The translations under genes were made by a program, and so were the position numbers. The notes under the pieces were generated by a model that ran no database searches, was not told the origin of the DNA, and saw only the letters and a list, made by a program, of their open reading frames with translations. Below are positions 1 to 10,262 of a stretch of DNA of 64,000 bases, piece by piece. The stretch comes from Pseudomonadota bacterium (GTDB lineage Bacteria; Pseudomonadota; Gammaproteobacteria; Xanthomonadales; Rhodanobacteraceae): positions 124,001 to 188,000 of the forward strand of contig JAEWGO010000008.1 of NCBI GenBank assembly GCA_023388255.1, given 5' to 3'. Each line of letters opens with the position of its first letter. The stretch's first letter is position 1.

Positions 1-1
1 C

Positions 2-2449
2 ACCTTGATCCAGGATCTGCGCTACGGCCTGCGCTCGCTTGCCACGCGCCCCGGCTTCTTCGCCGCCGCGACGCTCACCCTTGCGCTCGGCATCGGCGCC
101 AACACGCTCGTCTTCAGCCTGATCAGTGGCATGTATCTCAAGCCGTTGCCGTATCGCGACGACGCCACGTTGATCGACATCGAGAACGCCTATCCAAAGA
201 TGGGACTCGCGGCGGTCGGCGCGTCGATCCCCGACTACCTCGACCGTCGCGAGCAAGTGCCTGCGCTAGCCGACAGCGCGCTGTACTCGGGTCAGAGTTT
301 CAATCTCGCCGAGAACGGCGCACCCGAGCGCGTGATTGGCATCCGCGCCACGCCATCGCTGTTCTCGACGCTCGGTGTGAGCGCGATGCTCGGTCGCACG
401 TTCTCCGACGACGAGGCGACGATCGGGCGCGAAAAAGTCGTCGTGCTCGGCAATGCGATCTGGCGCAACCAGTTCAATGCCGAGCCGTCCGCGGTCGGAC
501 GCAATCTGCGCCTGAACGGCGAGAACTATCGCATCGTCGGCGTGATGCCGGCCGGCTTCATGTTCCCGGATCGCGACACCGCGTTGTATGTGCCGTTCGC
601 GTTCACGCCGGCGCAGAAGGCCGACACCGAGCGCGGTACCGAATTCTCGACCAGCATCGCCCGTCTCGCCGCGGGCGCGACGCTGGCCGACGTGAAGGCG
701 CAATGCGATCTGCTCATCCAGCGCAACTTCGATCGCATCGGTGCCGGCGGTGGCGATGGCGCGGGCTTCAGCCGCTTCATGCGCGACGCCGGCTTCACCG
801 TCAGCGTGCGCCCGATCCGCAGCCTGCTCGCCGGCGAGCACACGCAGATGTTGCTGCTGTTGCAGCTCGCGGTCGCACTGGTATTGCTGATCGCCTGCGC
901 GAACATCGCCAACCTGTTGCTGACGCGGCTGTCCGCGCGGCAGAAGGAACTCTCGGTGCGCACCGCGCTCGGTGCCAGCCGCATGCGCATTGCGCGCCAG
1001 TTGTTGATCGAGGCATTGGCGCTCGCGCTCGCCGGCGCCGCGGTCGGCGTCGGATTCGCCTTCGTCGGCCAGCGTCTGGTCGCCATGTCCGGCCTGTTGC
1101 CGGATTGGGTCGCGCTCGACATCGACCTGCGCGTGCTCGGCTTCACGCTCGCGCTCGGCGTTGGCGCAGGCCTCGTGTTCGGCCTGCTGCCGGCGTTCTC
1201 CGCCGCGTCCGCACAACCGCAACAGGTGTTGCGCGACAGCGGACGCCTTGGCGGCGGCGGGCGCGGCGCACGCCGCTTGCGCAATGCGCTGGTCGTGACC
1301 CAGCTCGCGCTCGCGGTCGCACTGCTCGGCAGCGCGGGATTGCTGGTGCGCAGCTTCGCCAACGTGCTCGATCAAAGCCCCGGCTTCGACAGCAACGGCG
1401 TGCTGACCGCCAGCGTCTCGCTGTCGAGTGCGAAGTATCCGAACGATACGGCGCGCGCGCAGATGATGGCGCGCGTCCTCGACGCCGCGCGCAACCTGCC
1501 CGACGTCGTCGCCGCAGGCCTCACCGACGTGCGTCCGATGTCCGGCGAGCCGAACGGATCGAGCTATTCGATCGCCGGCCGGCCGAAGGACACGGGCACG
1601 CCGCACGCGATGGCGCGCACGATCGACGCCGACTATTTCAAGGCCATGGGCATTCCGCTGTTGCACGGCCGCACGTTCGCCGCATCGGACTGGAACAGCC
1701 CGCAAAAGGTCGCCGTCATCGACGAACTGTTCGCGCGCAAGCGTTTTCCCGCGGGCGACGCGATCGGTCAGGTGCTCAATCTCGACCGCCCCGGCGTGAC
1801 CGGCAAGCAGTACACGATCGTCGGCGTGGTCGGCACGGTCAAGAACAGCGATCTGGGCGAAACGGCCAGCCAGGAAACCTACTACCTCGACTACGGCCAG
1901 GAGCCGACGCGCAGTGTCGCGCTGATCCTGCGCACGCACGGAGCGCCGGCCGCACTGGCCGCGCCGCTGCGCGCCGCCCTGCTGGCGATCGATCCGGAAC
2001 AGCCGCTGTTCGAGGTGATGACGCTCGATGCGCGCCTGCAGCAGTCGCTGACCGGCCGTCGCGTGCCGATGCAACTGATCGGCGGATTCGCCGTGCTCGC
2101 GCTGCTGCTCGCCGCGATCGGCATCTACGGCGTGCTCGCGTTCGCGGTGGCGCAACGCAGCGCCGAATTCGGCGTGCGCATGGCGATCGGCGCCAGCGCG
2201 GCGCGCATCCGCGCACAGGTGCTCGGCGATGGCGCGCGCCTGATCGGTGCCGGCCTCGGCCTGGGCGTGCTCGGTGCGGTCGCGCTCGGCTTCGTGCTGC
2301 GCAGCCAGTTGTTCGGCGTCGGCAGCATCGATCCGCCAAGCCTGATCGTGGTCGTGCTCGCTCTCGCGACGATCGCATTGCTCGCCTGCTGGCTGCCGGC
2401 GCGACGCGCGACGCACATCGATCCGATCGTCGCCCTGCGCAACGAATAA
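2..2449 (+). CDS. ADOP-family ABC transporter permease 1 (MacB/FtsX-like), 5' end at window edge
   Basis: This is an inner-membrane permease of the MacB/FtsX superfamily in the duplicated ADOP format. It has TM1 at about residues 19-41, a periplasmic MacB_PCD domain, a TM block from about residue 281 containing LLIACANIANLLL, then a second PCD domain and a final TM block from about residue 689 with EFGVRMAIGAS. It ends in the family tail WLPARRATHIDPIVALRNE. A TTG at position 5 could start it, but the frame stays open to the window edge (…T-L-I-Q-D-L-R-Y), and relatives usually begin M-x-x-LIQDLRY, so the true ATG probably lies just outside. It carries no ATPase domain and is presumably powered by the ATPase at 17971. 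The substrate is unknown; efflux of a peptide, lipid or antibiotic is inferred from the family. Confidence 0.9.
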   Translation, partial: TLIQDLRYGLRSLATRPGFFAAATLTLALGIGANTLVFSLISGMYLKPLPYRDDATLIDIENAYPKMGLAAVGASIPDYLDRREQVPALADSALYSGQSFNLAENGAPERVIGIRATPSLFSTLGVSAMLGRTFSDDEATIGREKVVVLGNAIWRNQFNAEPSAVGRNLRLNGENYRIVGVMPAGFMFPDRDTALYVPFAFTPAQKADTERGTEFSTSIARLAAGATLADVKAQCDLLIQRNFDRIGAGGGDGAGFSRFMRDAGFTVSVRPIRSLLAGEHTQMLLLLQLAVALVLLIACANIANLLLTRLSARQKELSVRTALGASRMRIARQLLIEALALALAGAAVGVGFAFVGQRLVAMSGLLPDWVALDIDLRVLGFTLALGVGAGLVFGLLPAFSAASAQPQQVLRDSGRLGGGGRGARRLRNALVVTQLALAVALLGSAGLLVRSFANVLDQSPGFDSNGVLTASVSLSSAKYPNDTARAQMMARVLDAARNLPDVVAAGLTDVRPMSGEPNGSSYSIAGRPKDTGTPHAMARTIDADYFKAMGIPLLHGRTFAASDWNSPQKVAVIDELFARKRFPAGDAIGQVLNLDRPGVTGKQYTIVGVVGTVKNSDLGETASQETYYLDYGQEPTRSVALILRTHGAPAALAAPLRAALLAIDPEQPLFEVMTLDARLQQSLTGRRVPMQLIGGFAVLALLLAAIGIYGVLAFAVAQRSAEFGVRMAIGASAARIRAQVLGDGARLIGAGLGLGVLGAVALGFVLRSQLFGVGSIDPPSLIVVVLALATIALLACWLPARRATHIDPIVALRNE

Positions 2450-2501
2450 GTGCCCATGCGAACCGACGCTGCCAAGCGACCACCCGATCCCGGAATCGTC
2501 C

Positions 2502-4928
2502 ATGATGAGAACCGCTCTGTTCGGCAATGAAATCCGCCAAGCCTGGAAAGCCAGCCTGCGCCGACCGGCCTTCCTCACGCTGGCCAGCGCAACGCTCGCG
2601 CTCGGCATCGGTGCCTGCGTCGCCGTGTTCGCGCTGGTCGATGCCGTACTGCTGGCGCCGCCTCCGTTCCCGCAGCCGGAGCGGGTGGTCGTGCTCGGCA
2701 AGCACGACAGCCATCCGTGGTCGACGATCTCGCCGCAGCAATACCAGTTGCTCGACGACATCGACGGCGTCGAACGGCTCGGCTCGAAGTTCGCGCCGAA
2801 GGACGTCAATGTCGCCGGCGGCGGCGAACCCGACCTGGTCAGCGCCTGGCCGGTCGACGCCGGCCTGCTGCCGACGCTCGGCGTGGTACCCGCGCTCGGC
2901 CGCAACTTCAGCGCCGAAGAGGATCGTCCGAACGGCCAGCGCGCGGCGATCCTCGGTTACGCGTTCTGGCAACGGCATTTCAATGGCGATGCCGGCGTGA
3001 TCGGCCGCGACGTGCTGGTCGACGGCATCGCGACGCCGGTCGTTGGCGTACTGCCGGCGACGTTCCGCCTCGACGGCACGCCGGACGTGCTGCTGCCGCT
3101 CGCGCTCGGCGCCGGCAGCCGCGACAGCGCGACGAACCTGCTGGTGTTCGCGCGCCTCGCGCCGGGCACTTCGCTCGATGCGGCCAGCGCCGGATTCGCT
3201 GCGCGCATGCAATCGCGCGCAGGCGATCTCGGCTTCGCGAATGCACCTTGGCATCCGCAATTCGAGGCGACATCGCTCGCGCAAAACTTCGGCGCAACGG
3301 CGAAACCGGTGTTGCTGCTGTTCTTCACCTGCGCGCTGTGCGTGCTGTTGCTGGTCGCGGTGAACCTGTCGAACCTGATGCTGCTGCGTGCGGTGGCCCG
3401 CAGCCATGCCAGCGCGGTGCGCGCCGCGCTCGGTGCCTCGCTCGCGCGGCTGGCGCTGCCCGCGCTCGGCGAAGGCCTGCTGATCGGCGTCCTCGGCGCA
3501 GTCGGCGGATTGCTGCTCGCAGCAACGGCGCTCGCGCTCGGGCGCGCGTGGCTGCCGCAGGCATGGATCGCACCGCAGGCCGCACTGTTCGGCTGGCGCG
3601 CGTTCGCATTCGCCTTCGTCGCCGCGCTGGCCGTGGCGGCGCTCGCCGCGCTGTTCGGCGTCTGGCGTGGCCACGGGCCGGCCAGCGCGCGCGAACTCGT
3701 CGGCGGCGGACGCGTCGGCGCCAGCGTCGCCTCGCAACGCTTCGGCCGCGCGCTGGTCATTGCACAGGCATCGCTGGCGACACTGCTGCTCGCGTCATCC
3801 GCGCTGCTCGCGCATTCGTTGTGGAAACTGTCGAATGTCGACCTCGGTTTCGATGCGCGCAACGTGCTGGTGTTTCGCCTGAATCCCGCCAGCGCGCTGT
3901 ATCCGGACACCGCCTCGGTGCAGCGCTTCGCCGAACGCCTGCTCGAGCGCCTGCGCGCCGAGCCCGGCGTGCGCGACGTGGCGCTGACGACCACGTTGCC
4001 GATCGGTTCGCAGCTCAACGTCTCGATACACCTGCCCGATGGCAGTTCGCCGCCGCAAGCTCCGCAATACCGCGCGGTCAGCGCGCATTCGTTCGCGACC
4101 TTCGGCATGCCGCTGCTGGCCGGCCGTGACTTCACCGAGGCCGACCGCGGCGGCGCCGAACCGGTGGTGATCGTCAACGCCGCGTTCGCGCGCCAGTACC
4201 TGCATGGCGACGCGCTGGGCCAGACGCTGAAGATCGATGACGGCGACAACCTGCCGATGCCGCTGATGCGCATCGTCGGCGTGGTCGGCGACGTACACCA
4301 GTTCGGCCCGCAGGAAACGCCGCCGCCCACGTTCTATGCGCCGCTCGCGCAGGTGCCGGATGGTCTGCTGAACCTGCTGCGCCAGTTCGTGCCGCTGAAT
4401 GTGGCGATCCGCGTCGACGGCAATGCCGCCGCCTACGCCGATCGCGCGCGCGCCGCGCTGCGCGAGGTCGATGCACGCCAGGGCATCGCCGCGCTGCGCC
4501 TGTTCGAGCACGACGTCGCCGATGCGACCGCGATGCAGCGCATGAATGCGGTGCTGGTCGGCGTGTTTGCGGCACTTGCAATGCTGCTCGCCGGCGTCGG
4601 CCTTTACTCCGTCACCGCCGTCGCGGTGGCTTCGCGCCAGCGCGAATTCGGCGTGCGCGCCGCGCTCGGCGCCTCGGCGCAGCGGCTGCTGCGCGGCGTC
4701 ATCGGGCGCGGCCTGCTCGATGTCGGCATCGGCCTCGCGATCGGCATCGTGCTCGCCACGGCCGCCGCGCGCCTGCTCGACCGCTTCCTGTTCGAGGTCG
4801 GCGCGACCGACCCGCTCGCGTGGATCGCCACCTTGGCCGCCCTGTTGCTCGCCGGCATTGCCGCGACTGCGATCCCGGCGCTGCGCGCCGCGCGCGTGCC
4901 GCCGATGCAAGCGCTGCGCAACGACTGA
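2502..4928 (+). CDS. ADOP-family ABC transporter permease 2 (MacB/FtsX-like)
   Basis: This is an 808-residue duplicated permease and a paralogue of its neighbours. TM1 is near residues 22-45 (TLALGIGACVAVFALVDAV). A first periplasmic domain is followed by a TM block from about residue 268 (CALCVLLLVAVNLSNLMLL), a second periplasmic domain, and the last TM block with QREFGVRAALGAS. The C-terminus is AARVPPMQALRND, the same variant as permease 3, which suggests these two are close paralogues. The start at the first of two adjacent ATG codons is preceded only by a weak GGA. It begins 52 nt after permease 1. No ATPase motif is present. Permease identity is secure; substrate and partners are inferred. 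Confidence 0.93.
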   Translation: MMRTALFGNEIRQAWKASLRRPAFLTLASATLALGIGACVAVFALVDAVLLAPPPFPQPERVVVLGKHDSHPWSTISPQQYQLLDDIDGVERLGSKFAPKDVNVAGGGEPDLVSAWPVDAGLLPTLGVVPALGRNFSAEEDRPNGQRAAILGYAFWQRHFNGDAGVIGRDVLVDGIATPVVGVLPATFRLDGTPDVLLPLALGAGSRDSATNLLVFARLAPGTSLDAASAGFAARMQSRAGDLGFANAPWHPQFEATSLAQNFGATAKPVLLLFFTCALCVLLLVAVNLSNLMLLRAVARSHASAVRAALGASLARLALPALGEGLLIGVLGAVGGLLLAATALALGRAWLPQAWIAPQAALFGWRAFAFAFVAALAVAALAALFGVWRGHGPASARELVGGGRVGASVASQRFGRALVIAQASLATLLLASSALLAHSLWKLSNVDLGFDARNVLVFRLNPASALYPDTASVQRFAERLLERLRAEPGVRDVALTTTLPIGSQLNVSIHLPDGSSPPQAPQYRAVSAHSFATFGMPLLAGRDFTEADRGGAEPVVIVNAAFARQYLHGDALGQTLKIDDGDNLPMPLMRIVGVVGDVHQFGPQETPPPTFYAPLAQVPDGLLNLLRQFVPLNVAIRVDGNAAAYADRARAALREVDARQGIAALRLFEHDVADATAMQRMNAVLVGVFAALAMLLAGVGLYSVTAVAVASRQREFGVRAALGASAQRLLRGVIGRGLLDVGIGLAIGIVLATAAARLLDRFLFEVGATDPLAWIATLAALLLAGIAATAIPALRAARVPPMQALRND

Positions 4929-4964
4929 CCTCCCATTCGCCCTACCGTACGAGCACCCGCCGAC

Positions 4965-7400
4965 ATGAACACGTTCACCGTCGATCTGAGCCACGCCTTG
5001 CGCCGCCTGCGCCACGCACCGGGTTTCACGCTCGCCGTGCTGGTCATGCTTGCGCTCGGCATCGGACTCAGCGTGATCATGGTCTGCACGGTGAATGGCG
5101 TGCTGCTGAAGGGGTTGCCGGTGCCGCACGGCGATCGCGTCGTGATGGTGACCGCGGACAACGCTGCGCAGGACATCGCGCACGCACAGCTCACAACCGC
5201 CGAAGCGGAACAACTCGCGCGCGGCACGACCGGATTCGACGCACTCGGTTTCTTCCAATGGAGCGGCGTCACCGTGCTCGATGGCGGCCATCCGCGCGAA
5301 ATTTCCGCACAGCTCGTCGGCGCCGGCTTCTTCGAAACGCTCGGCATGAAGCCGCTGCTCGGCCGCACCTTGAGCGCGGACGATATCCGCGCGGGTCGTC
5401 CGCTTGCGGTGATTTCGCAGGCCGAATGGCAGCGCAGTTTCGGCGGCGATCCGCACGTGATCGGACGCCGGCTTGACCTGATCGGCGATGCGCCGCTCGA
5501 AATCGTTGGCGTGATGCCGGCGCAGATCAGCGTGCTGTTCGGCGACGCCGGCGTATGGGCGCCGTTGCGCGACGCCGTGCTGCCGCAGGACGGCGCGCGC
5601 CGACTCGACCAACGCATCCTGCAGGTGATCGGCCGCCTGCATGAAGGTGTGTCGCTGCAGCAGGCCGATGCGGCGCTGGCCACGCAGGCGGCAGCATTGC
5701 GTGAAGCGCATGGCCTCGGCGCGACTGCCGCGGACTGGCGCCTGCGGACGCAGCCATTGCTCGACGTTCTGGTCGGCGACGCGCGCACGACGCTGTGGGG
5801 CGCGCTCGCGCTCGCGATGATCGTGCTGCTGATCGCCTGCGCCAACGTCGCGATCCTCGTCGATGCGCGCCAGGTCGCGCGCCGGCGCGAACTCGCGGTG
5901 ATGCAGGCGATCGGCGCCAGCGCACCGCGCCTGCGTCGCGCACTGTTGCTGGAACTGCTGCTCGTCACCGGCTCTGCCATCGCGATCGGCATCGCATTCG
6001 CACAAGGCGGCGTCGACCTGCTGCGCGAGCTCGCGCGCGGCAGCGTGCCGCGCGTCGACGGTATCGCGATGGATTGGCGCGTACTCGGATTCGCCGTTCT
6101 GATCGGCCTCGCCGCGCCATTTGCGGCTGCGATCAATGGCAGCCTGCGCCTGCGCGCGGACCCGTCCGAGGCGATCCGCGGCGGCGGCAAGGGCGTGGTC
6201 GGCTCGCGCAGTTCGCATCGCCTGTTGCCAGCGTTCGCGATGGCGCTGTCGACGCTGAGCCTGGTCGTCGCGCTCGGCCTCGGTCTCGGCCTGTGGCGCC
6301 TGCAGCAGGTCGATCCCGGCTTCCGCACCGGCAACGTGCACGCGCTGCAACTGTTCCGCGAAAGCATGAACGTCGACAGCGGCGCGGCCGGGCCGATCGA
6401 ATGGACGCAGTTCGCCCAGCGCGTGCAGGACCAGCTCGCCGCCCTGCCCGGCGCGCACGCGGTCGCGTTGACCAGCGCCGCGCCACTGTCGCGGATCGGC
6501 GCGCAGGGCGTCGCCGTGCAAGCCGATGGCCGCGACGCCACGCAGGCGGTGCAGGCGACGGTGCGGCGCGTGTCGGCGGGCTATCGCGGCCTGCTCGACA
6601 TTCCGCTGCTGGCCGGTCGCGACTTCGGCGTCGACGATCGCGCCGGCGCCGAATCGGTCGCGATCATCAATCGCACCCTGGCGCGCCGGTTGTTCGGCGA
6701 TACCTCACCACTGGATCGCACGATCGATCTGCCGCTGTCGCGCAGCGGACGCACGACCTGCCGCATCGTCGGCGTCGTCGACGATGTCCGCAACGACGGC
6801 CTGCGCGCGCCGTCCGCGCCGGAGGTGCTGGTCGCGTTCGCGCAGCATCCACGCGTGGCGATGACCTTCCTGCTGCGCGGCGATGTCGCGTTCGGCAACG
6901 CCGACGCGCAGATGGCGCAAGCGTTGTGGAATGTCGATCCGCGCCAGAGCATTACGCGCCAGTTCGCACTCGCCGGCGATCTCGCCGAAGAACTGCGCCC
7001 GGCACGCTTCTTCGCGCGCATCGTCGGCGGCTTCGCGCTCGCCGCGCTGCTGCTCGCAATCCTCGGCGCGTATGCAGTAGCTTCCTTGCAACAACGCCGC
7101 CGCGTCGGCGAATTCGGCCTGCGCCTGGCGATCGGCGCGACGCCGCGCGCGCTCGCGCTGGCCGTCCTGCGCGACAGCCTCATCGCCAGCATCGCCGGCG
7201 TCGCGGCCGGTCTCATCGTCGCCGCACTGGCCTTGCGCCTGACCGACTTCGGCGCGCTCGGCGCCGACCAGCCTTCGACACAACCCGCCGCGATCGCGCT
7301 CGGCGTCGGCCTGATGACCGTCGCCGCCGTCATCGCCGCGCTGCTGCCCGCGCTGCGCGCCGCGCGGACACCGCCGATGCAGGTCTTGCGCGAGGAATGA
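4965..7400 (+). CDS. ADOP-family ABC transporter permease 3 (MacB/FtsX-like)
   Basis: This is an 811-residue duplicated FtsX-type permease that starts 36 nt after permease 2. It has TM1 (LAVLVMLALGIGLSVIMVC), a periplasmic MacB_PCD-like domain, and a central TM block around residues 278-400 with VLLIACANVAILVDARQ followed by RRRELAVMQAIGAS. A second periplasmic domain leads to the last TM block with GEFGLRLAIGATP. The tail is AARTPPMQVLREE. The central motif departs from the usual NLLLAR wording, so this copy is somewhat diverged. A 421-nt gap holding a permease remnant follows it, which breaks the otherwise tight spacing of the array. Confidence 0.92.
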   Translation: MNTFTVDLSHALRRLRHAPGFTLAVLVMLALGIGLSVIMVCTVNGVLLKGLPVPHGDRVVMVTADNAAQDIAHAQLTTAEAEQLARGTTGFDALGFFQWSGVTVLDGGHPREISAQLVGAGFFETLGMKPLLGRTLSADDIRAGRPLAVISQAEWQRSFGGDPHVIGRRLDLIGDAPLEIVGVMPAQISVLFGDAGVWAPLRDAVLPQDGARRLDQRILQVIGRLHEGVSLQQADAALATQAAALREAHGLGATAADWRLRTQPLLDVLVGDARTTLWGALALAMIVLLIACANVAILVDARQVARRRELAVMQAIGASAPRLRRALLLELLLVTGSAIAIGIAFAQGGVDLLRELARGSVPRVDGIAMDWRVLGFAVLIGLAAPFAAAINGSLRLRADPSEAIRGGGKGVVGSRSSHRLLPAFAMALSTLSLVVALGLGLGLWRLQQVDPGFRTGNVHALQLFRESMNVDSGAAGPIEWTQFAQRVQDQLAALPGAHAVALTSAAPLSRIGAQGVAVQADGRDATQAVQATVRRVSAGYRGLLDIPLLAGRDFGVDDRAGAESVAIINRTLARRLFGDTSPLDRTIDLPLSRSGRTTCRIVGVVDDVRNDGLRAPSAPEVLVAFAQHPRVAMTFLLRGDVAFGNADAQMAQALWNVDPRQSITRQFALAGDLAEELRPARFFARIVGGFALAALLLAILGAYAVASLQQRRRVGEFGLRLAIGATPRALALAVLRDSLIASIAGVAAGLIVAALALRLTDFGALGADQPSTQPAAIALGVGLMTVAAVIAALLPALRAARTPPMQVLREE

Positions 7401-7821
7401 GCATGCCGAGGGTTCGCACCATCACGACCCTTCTGCTCGCTCCCGTAGTGCGAGCGACTGTCTCGACGACGACGACGATCGCGCGCAAGCCTGCCACCCG
7501 CAAATCAGCGCGACCTCGGCGGCGCACGGCAGCGACGGCGGCGCGACTTGACCTATTGCATGGAATCCGTGCGCGCGTTCCTGCTTCGCATTGCGCACCG
7601 ACGGCGGCACCGCTGCGCACGGCGAATCCATGCACCAGGCGATCGACACGGCCACTCCCGCGCACTGGCTGCAGCCGACGCGCCAATGGCGCGCCTTGCA
7701 CTTCGTTCGATGTCGGACTGTCGCTGTCTCTGCACGACGAGATCGTGCGTTGCGTGTCGATCCGATCGCGACGCTACACGACGAGTGAGTCACCTCGGCC
7801 CGTCCATCAAGAGGAAATCCC
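7401..7821. other. 421-nt gap in the permease array
   Basis: Apart from the permease tail remnant ending at 7788, this stretch shows no coding signal, RNA gene or clear terminator. The last 20 nt contain AGAGGAAA, a good ribosome-binding site for permease 4 at 7822. Independent transcription of permease 4 from this gap is possible, but no convincing -35/-10 pair was found. Confidence 0.6.
7591..7788 (+). pseudogene. Decayed C-terminal remnant of an ADOP permease
   Basis: No intact gene fits the 421 nt between permeases 3 and 4. The last 20 or so codons before the stop at 7786-7788 read SARRDRALRVDPIATLHDE. This closely matches the conserved ADOP C-terminus, for example PARRALRVDPMVALRDN in permease 5. 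The frame upstream of this tail shows no recognisable TM segment, so only the extreme 3' end of a former permease gene survives. Identification of the tail is good; how far the remnant extends upstream is not resolved. Confidence 0.55.
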
Positions 7822-10260
7822 ATGTTCGCAATCCTGATCCAGGACATTCGCGATGCGGCCAGGCAACTGCTGAGGCAGCCCGGCACCAGCGTGTTCGCGG
7901 CACTGTCGCTGGCGATCGGCATCGGCGCCAGCACGGCTCTGTTCAGCGTGGTCAACACCTTCCTGCTTGCACCGGTGCGCGGCGTCGGTGCGGCGCACGA
8001 GCTGGTCGAACTCGGCAGCACGCGGCACGGCCAGGGATTCAACACGTTCTCGTATCCGGACTTTTCCGACTACGCGGCGCGCGCGAAGGATGTAGCCAAC
8101 GTGTTCGCGTTCGCGCTGGAACCGCTCAACGTGAGTATCGCGGCCGAGCCGGAGCGCGCGCTTGGCATGGTCGTCAGCGGAAACTATTTCGACGCGCTGC
8201 AGGTACCGGCTTATCGCGGCCGCCTGCTCAACGCGAACGATGACAACGGCAGCTCAACGCCGGTCGCCGTGGCCACCTATGCCGCGTGGCGCAAGTATTT
8301 CGACGCGAGCGACGCGGTGATTGGCAAACCTGTTTCGATCAACGGCCACGCATTCACCCTGATCGGCGTCGCGGCGCCCGAGTTCAGCGGCACCATCGCT
8401 GTGCTGGCGCCCGCGTTCTATGTGCCGGTGACGCAACGCCCGATGCTCAAATCCGGCGGATCGCGGATGCTCGATCAGCGCACGTCCGCCTGGCTGAGCC
8501 TCGGCGCGAGGCTGAAACCCGGAGTGACCTCGGCGGTTGCGCAGAGCCAACTGTCGGCGATCGGCAGCCAACTCGCCTCGGAGTATCCGCGCCCGCGAGT
8601 GGATGGCGGAATCAGCATGGTTCCGCTGCGCGGCATGCCGCAGGAGTTTCGCGGTGCATTGGTCGCCTTCTCGGGTCTGCTGTTCGCCCTGATCTCGATG
8701 GTGCTGCTGGTTGCCTGCGTCAATGTGGCATCCATGCTGCTTGCGCGCGGCGAAAGCCGTCGCCACGAGATCGCGATGCGTTTCGTGCTCGGCGCGAGCC
8801 GCGCTCGGGTGATGTCCCAACTGCTGGCAGAGAGCCTGCTGCTGGCGCTCGCCGCCGGCATGGTCGGCGTGCTGCTCGGCGACTGGTGCTGCCATGCGCT
8901 GGCACGTATCGATCTGCCGACGCCGGTTCCCGTTTCGATGCAGGTGTCGATCAATGGCAGCGTGCTGGTGTTCGCGCTCGGCTGCACCGCCGTCACTGCG
9001 CTGGTGTTTGGATTGCTGCCGGCGCTGCGTGTCTCGAACCGTGCACCAAACGCCAGCCAAGCCCTCGCCGGCCGCCAGATCGTCGGTGGCCGTTCGCGCC
9101 TTGGCGGCGCCCTGGTGGTCGCGCAAATTGCGCTGACCATGTTGCTGCTGGTCAGCGGCGGCCTGTTCCTGCGCGCGATGCAGCGTGGGGCGGCGATCGA
9201 TTCCGGCTTCGATCCACAGCGGATAGTGACCGCCGATTTCAACCTCGATCCAAGCGGCTATGCGGAAACGAGGCAATTGCAATTGCAGAGCGACCTGCTC
9301 GATCGCGTGCGTGCGTTGCCCGGCGTGGAACATGCAGCACTCGCCGCACTGGTTCCGCTGGATGTCAGCCAGCACATGAGTTTCGGCAGCTTCCAGGTCG
9401 CCGGCATCCCCGAGGACACGCTGAGCCCTGACGCGAATCTGGTGTCGCCGGGCTTTTTCGAGATGCTTGGCATCACGTTGCGCGGGCGCGGCTTCGAAGC
9501 ACGGGATGTGAAAGGCAGCGCGGAAGTCTGCGTCGTCAATGCGACGTTGGCGCGCCGGCTTGCGCCGGATGGCGACGTGCTCAACCGCAGTTTCAGTTTC
9601 GGTGCCGACAAGGACCTGCGCACCCTCACCGTGGTCGGCATCGCGCCAGACGGAAAATACGCCTCGCTCAATCAGGAAAGCGAACCCTTCCTGTTTCTGC
9701 CGCTGACGCAATGGCCGCATGCGCAAACTTCGTTGATCGCCAGAACCGCGCTGCCGGCCAACGCATTCGCCGGGCCCTTGCGTAGCGAACTGCACGCGCT
9801 TGATGCTTCATTGCCTGCCGGACAAGTTCATCCCTTGACCGACGTCATCGCACTGTCGCTGCTTCCGCAACGCATCGCCGGCATGACGTCACTGGCACTT
9901 GGTGCTATCGGTCTGCTGCTCGCCGGCATCGGCCTGTACGGCCTGATCGCCATGCACGTGGTGAGCCGCACCCGCGAATTCGGCGTGCGCCTCGCATTGG
10001 GTGCGAGCCCCCAACGCATCCTGTCCGAGGTGCTGCGTCGTGGCGCGCGGCTGTCGGCGACCGGGCTCGCCATCGGCACCGTGCTTTCGTTCGGCGCCAC
10101 CCTCCTCGTGTCCAGCCTGTTGTTCGGCGCGAACGCCGGCGACGCAATCGCATTCATCGTCGCGGGCGCGCTGCTTGCCGCCATCGCTCTGCTAGCCAGC
10201 TGGCTGCCGGCACGGCGCGCGGCAACCGTCGACCCGATCGACGCGCTGCGCAATGAATGA
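7822..10260 (+). CDS. ADOP-family ABC transporter permease 4 (MacB/FtsX-like)
   Basis: This is an 812-residue duplicated permease. The start is supported by AGAGGAAATCCC directly before the ATG. It has TM1 (FAALSLAIGIGASTALFSVV), a first periplasmic domain, and a central TM block from about residue 286 (MVLLVACVNVASMLLARGE, then RRHEIAMRFVLGASRARV). A second periplasmic domain is followed by the last TM block with TREFGVRLALGASPQRI, and the tail is WLPARRAATVDPIDALRNE. Its N-terminus (MFAILIQDIRDAARQLLRQ) differs most from the other copies, so it may belong to another ADOP sublineage. It is flanked on both sides by permease remnants. Confidence 0.93.
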   Translation: MFAILIQDIRDAARQLLRQPGTSVFAALSLAIGIGASTALFSVVNTFLLAPVRGVGAAHELVELGSTRHGQGFNTFSYPDFSDYAARAKDVANVFAFALEPLNVSIAAEPERALGMVVSGNYFDALQVPAYRGRLLNANDDNGSSTPVAVATYAAWRKYFDASDAVIGKPVSINGHAFTLIGVAAPEFSGTIAVLAPAFYVPVTQRPMLKSGGSRMLDQRTSAWLSLGARLKPGVTSAVAQSQLSAIGSQLASEYPRPRVDGGISMVPLRGMPQEFRGALVAFSGLLFALISMVLLVACVNVASMLLARGESRRHEIAMRFVLGASRARVMSQLLAESLLLALAAGMVGVLLGDWCCHALARIDLPTPVPVSMQVSINGSVLVFALGCTAVTALVFGLLPALRVSNRAPNASQALAGRQIVGGRSRLGGALVVAQIALTMLLLVSGGLFLRAMQRGAAIDSGFDPQRIVTADFNLDPSGYAETRQLQLQSDLLDRVRALPGVEHAALAALVPLDVSQHMSFGSFQVAGIPEDTLSPDANLVSPGFFEMLGITLRGRGFEARDVKGSAEVCVVNATLARRLAPDGDVLNRSFSFGADKDLRTLTVVGIAPDGKYASLNQESEPFLFLPLTQWPHAQTSLIARTALPANAFAGPLRSELHALDASLPAGQVHPLTDVIALSLLPQRIAGMTSLALGAIGLLLAGIGLYGLIAMHVVSRTREFGVRLALGASPQRILSEVLRRGARLSATGLAIGTVLSFGATLLVSSLLFGANAGDAIAFIVAGALLAAIALLASWLPARRAATVDPIDALRNE

Positions 10261-10262
10261 TC

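Noticed and set aside
266..2905. Very long minus-strand reading frame opposite permeases 1 and 2, with many like it elsewhere
   Set aside because: GC-rich codon bias keeps the antisense frames open; the products are low-complexity Arg/Ala/Gln-rich chains with no domains, while the plus strand has clear permeases.
7687..7700. TGGCGCGCCTTGCA as a sigma-54 promoter in the permease array
   Set aside because: The GG and GC pairs are 8 nt apart rather than 10, and nothing else supports it.
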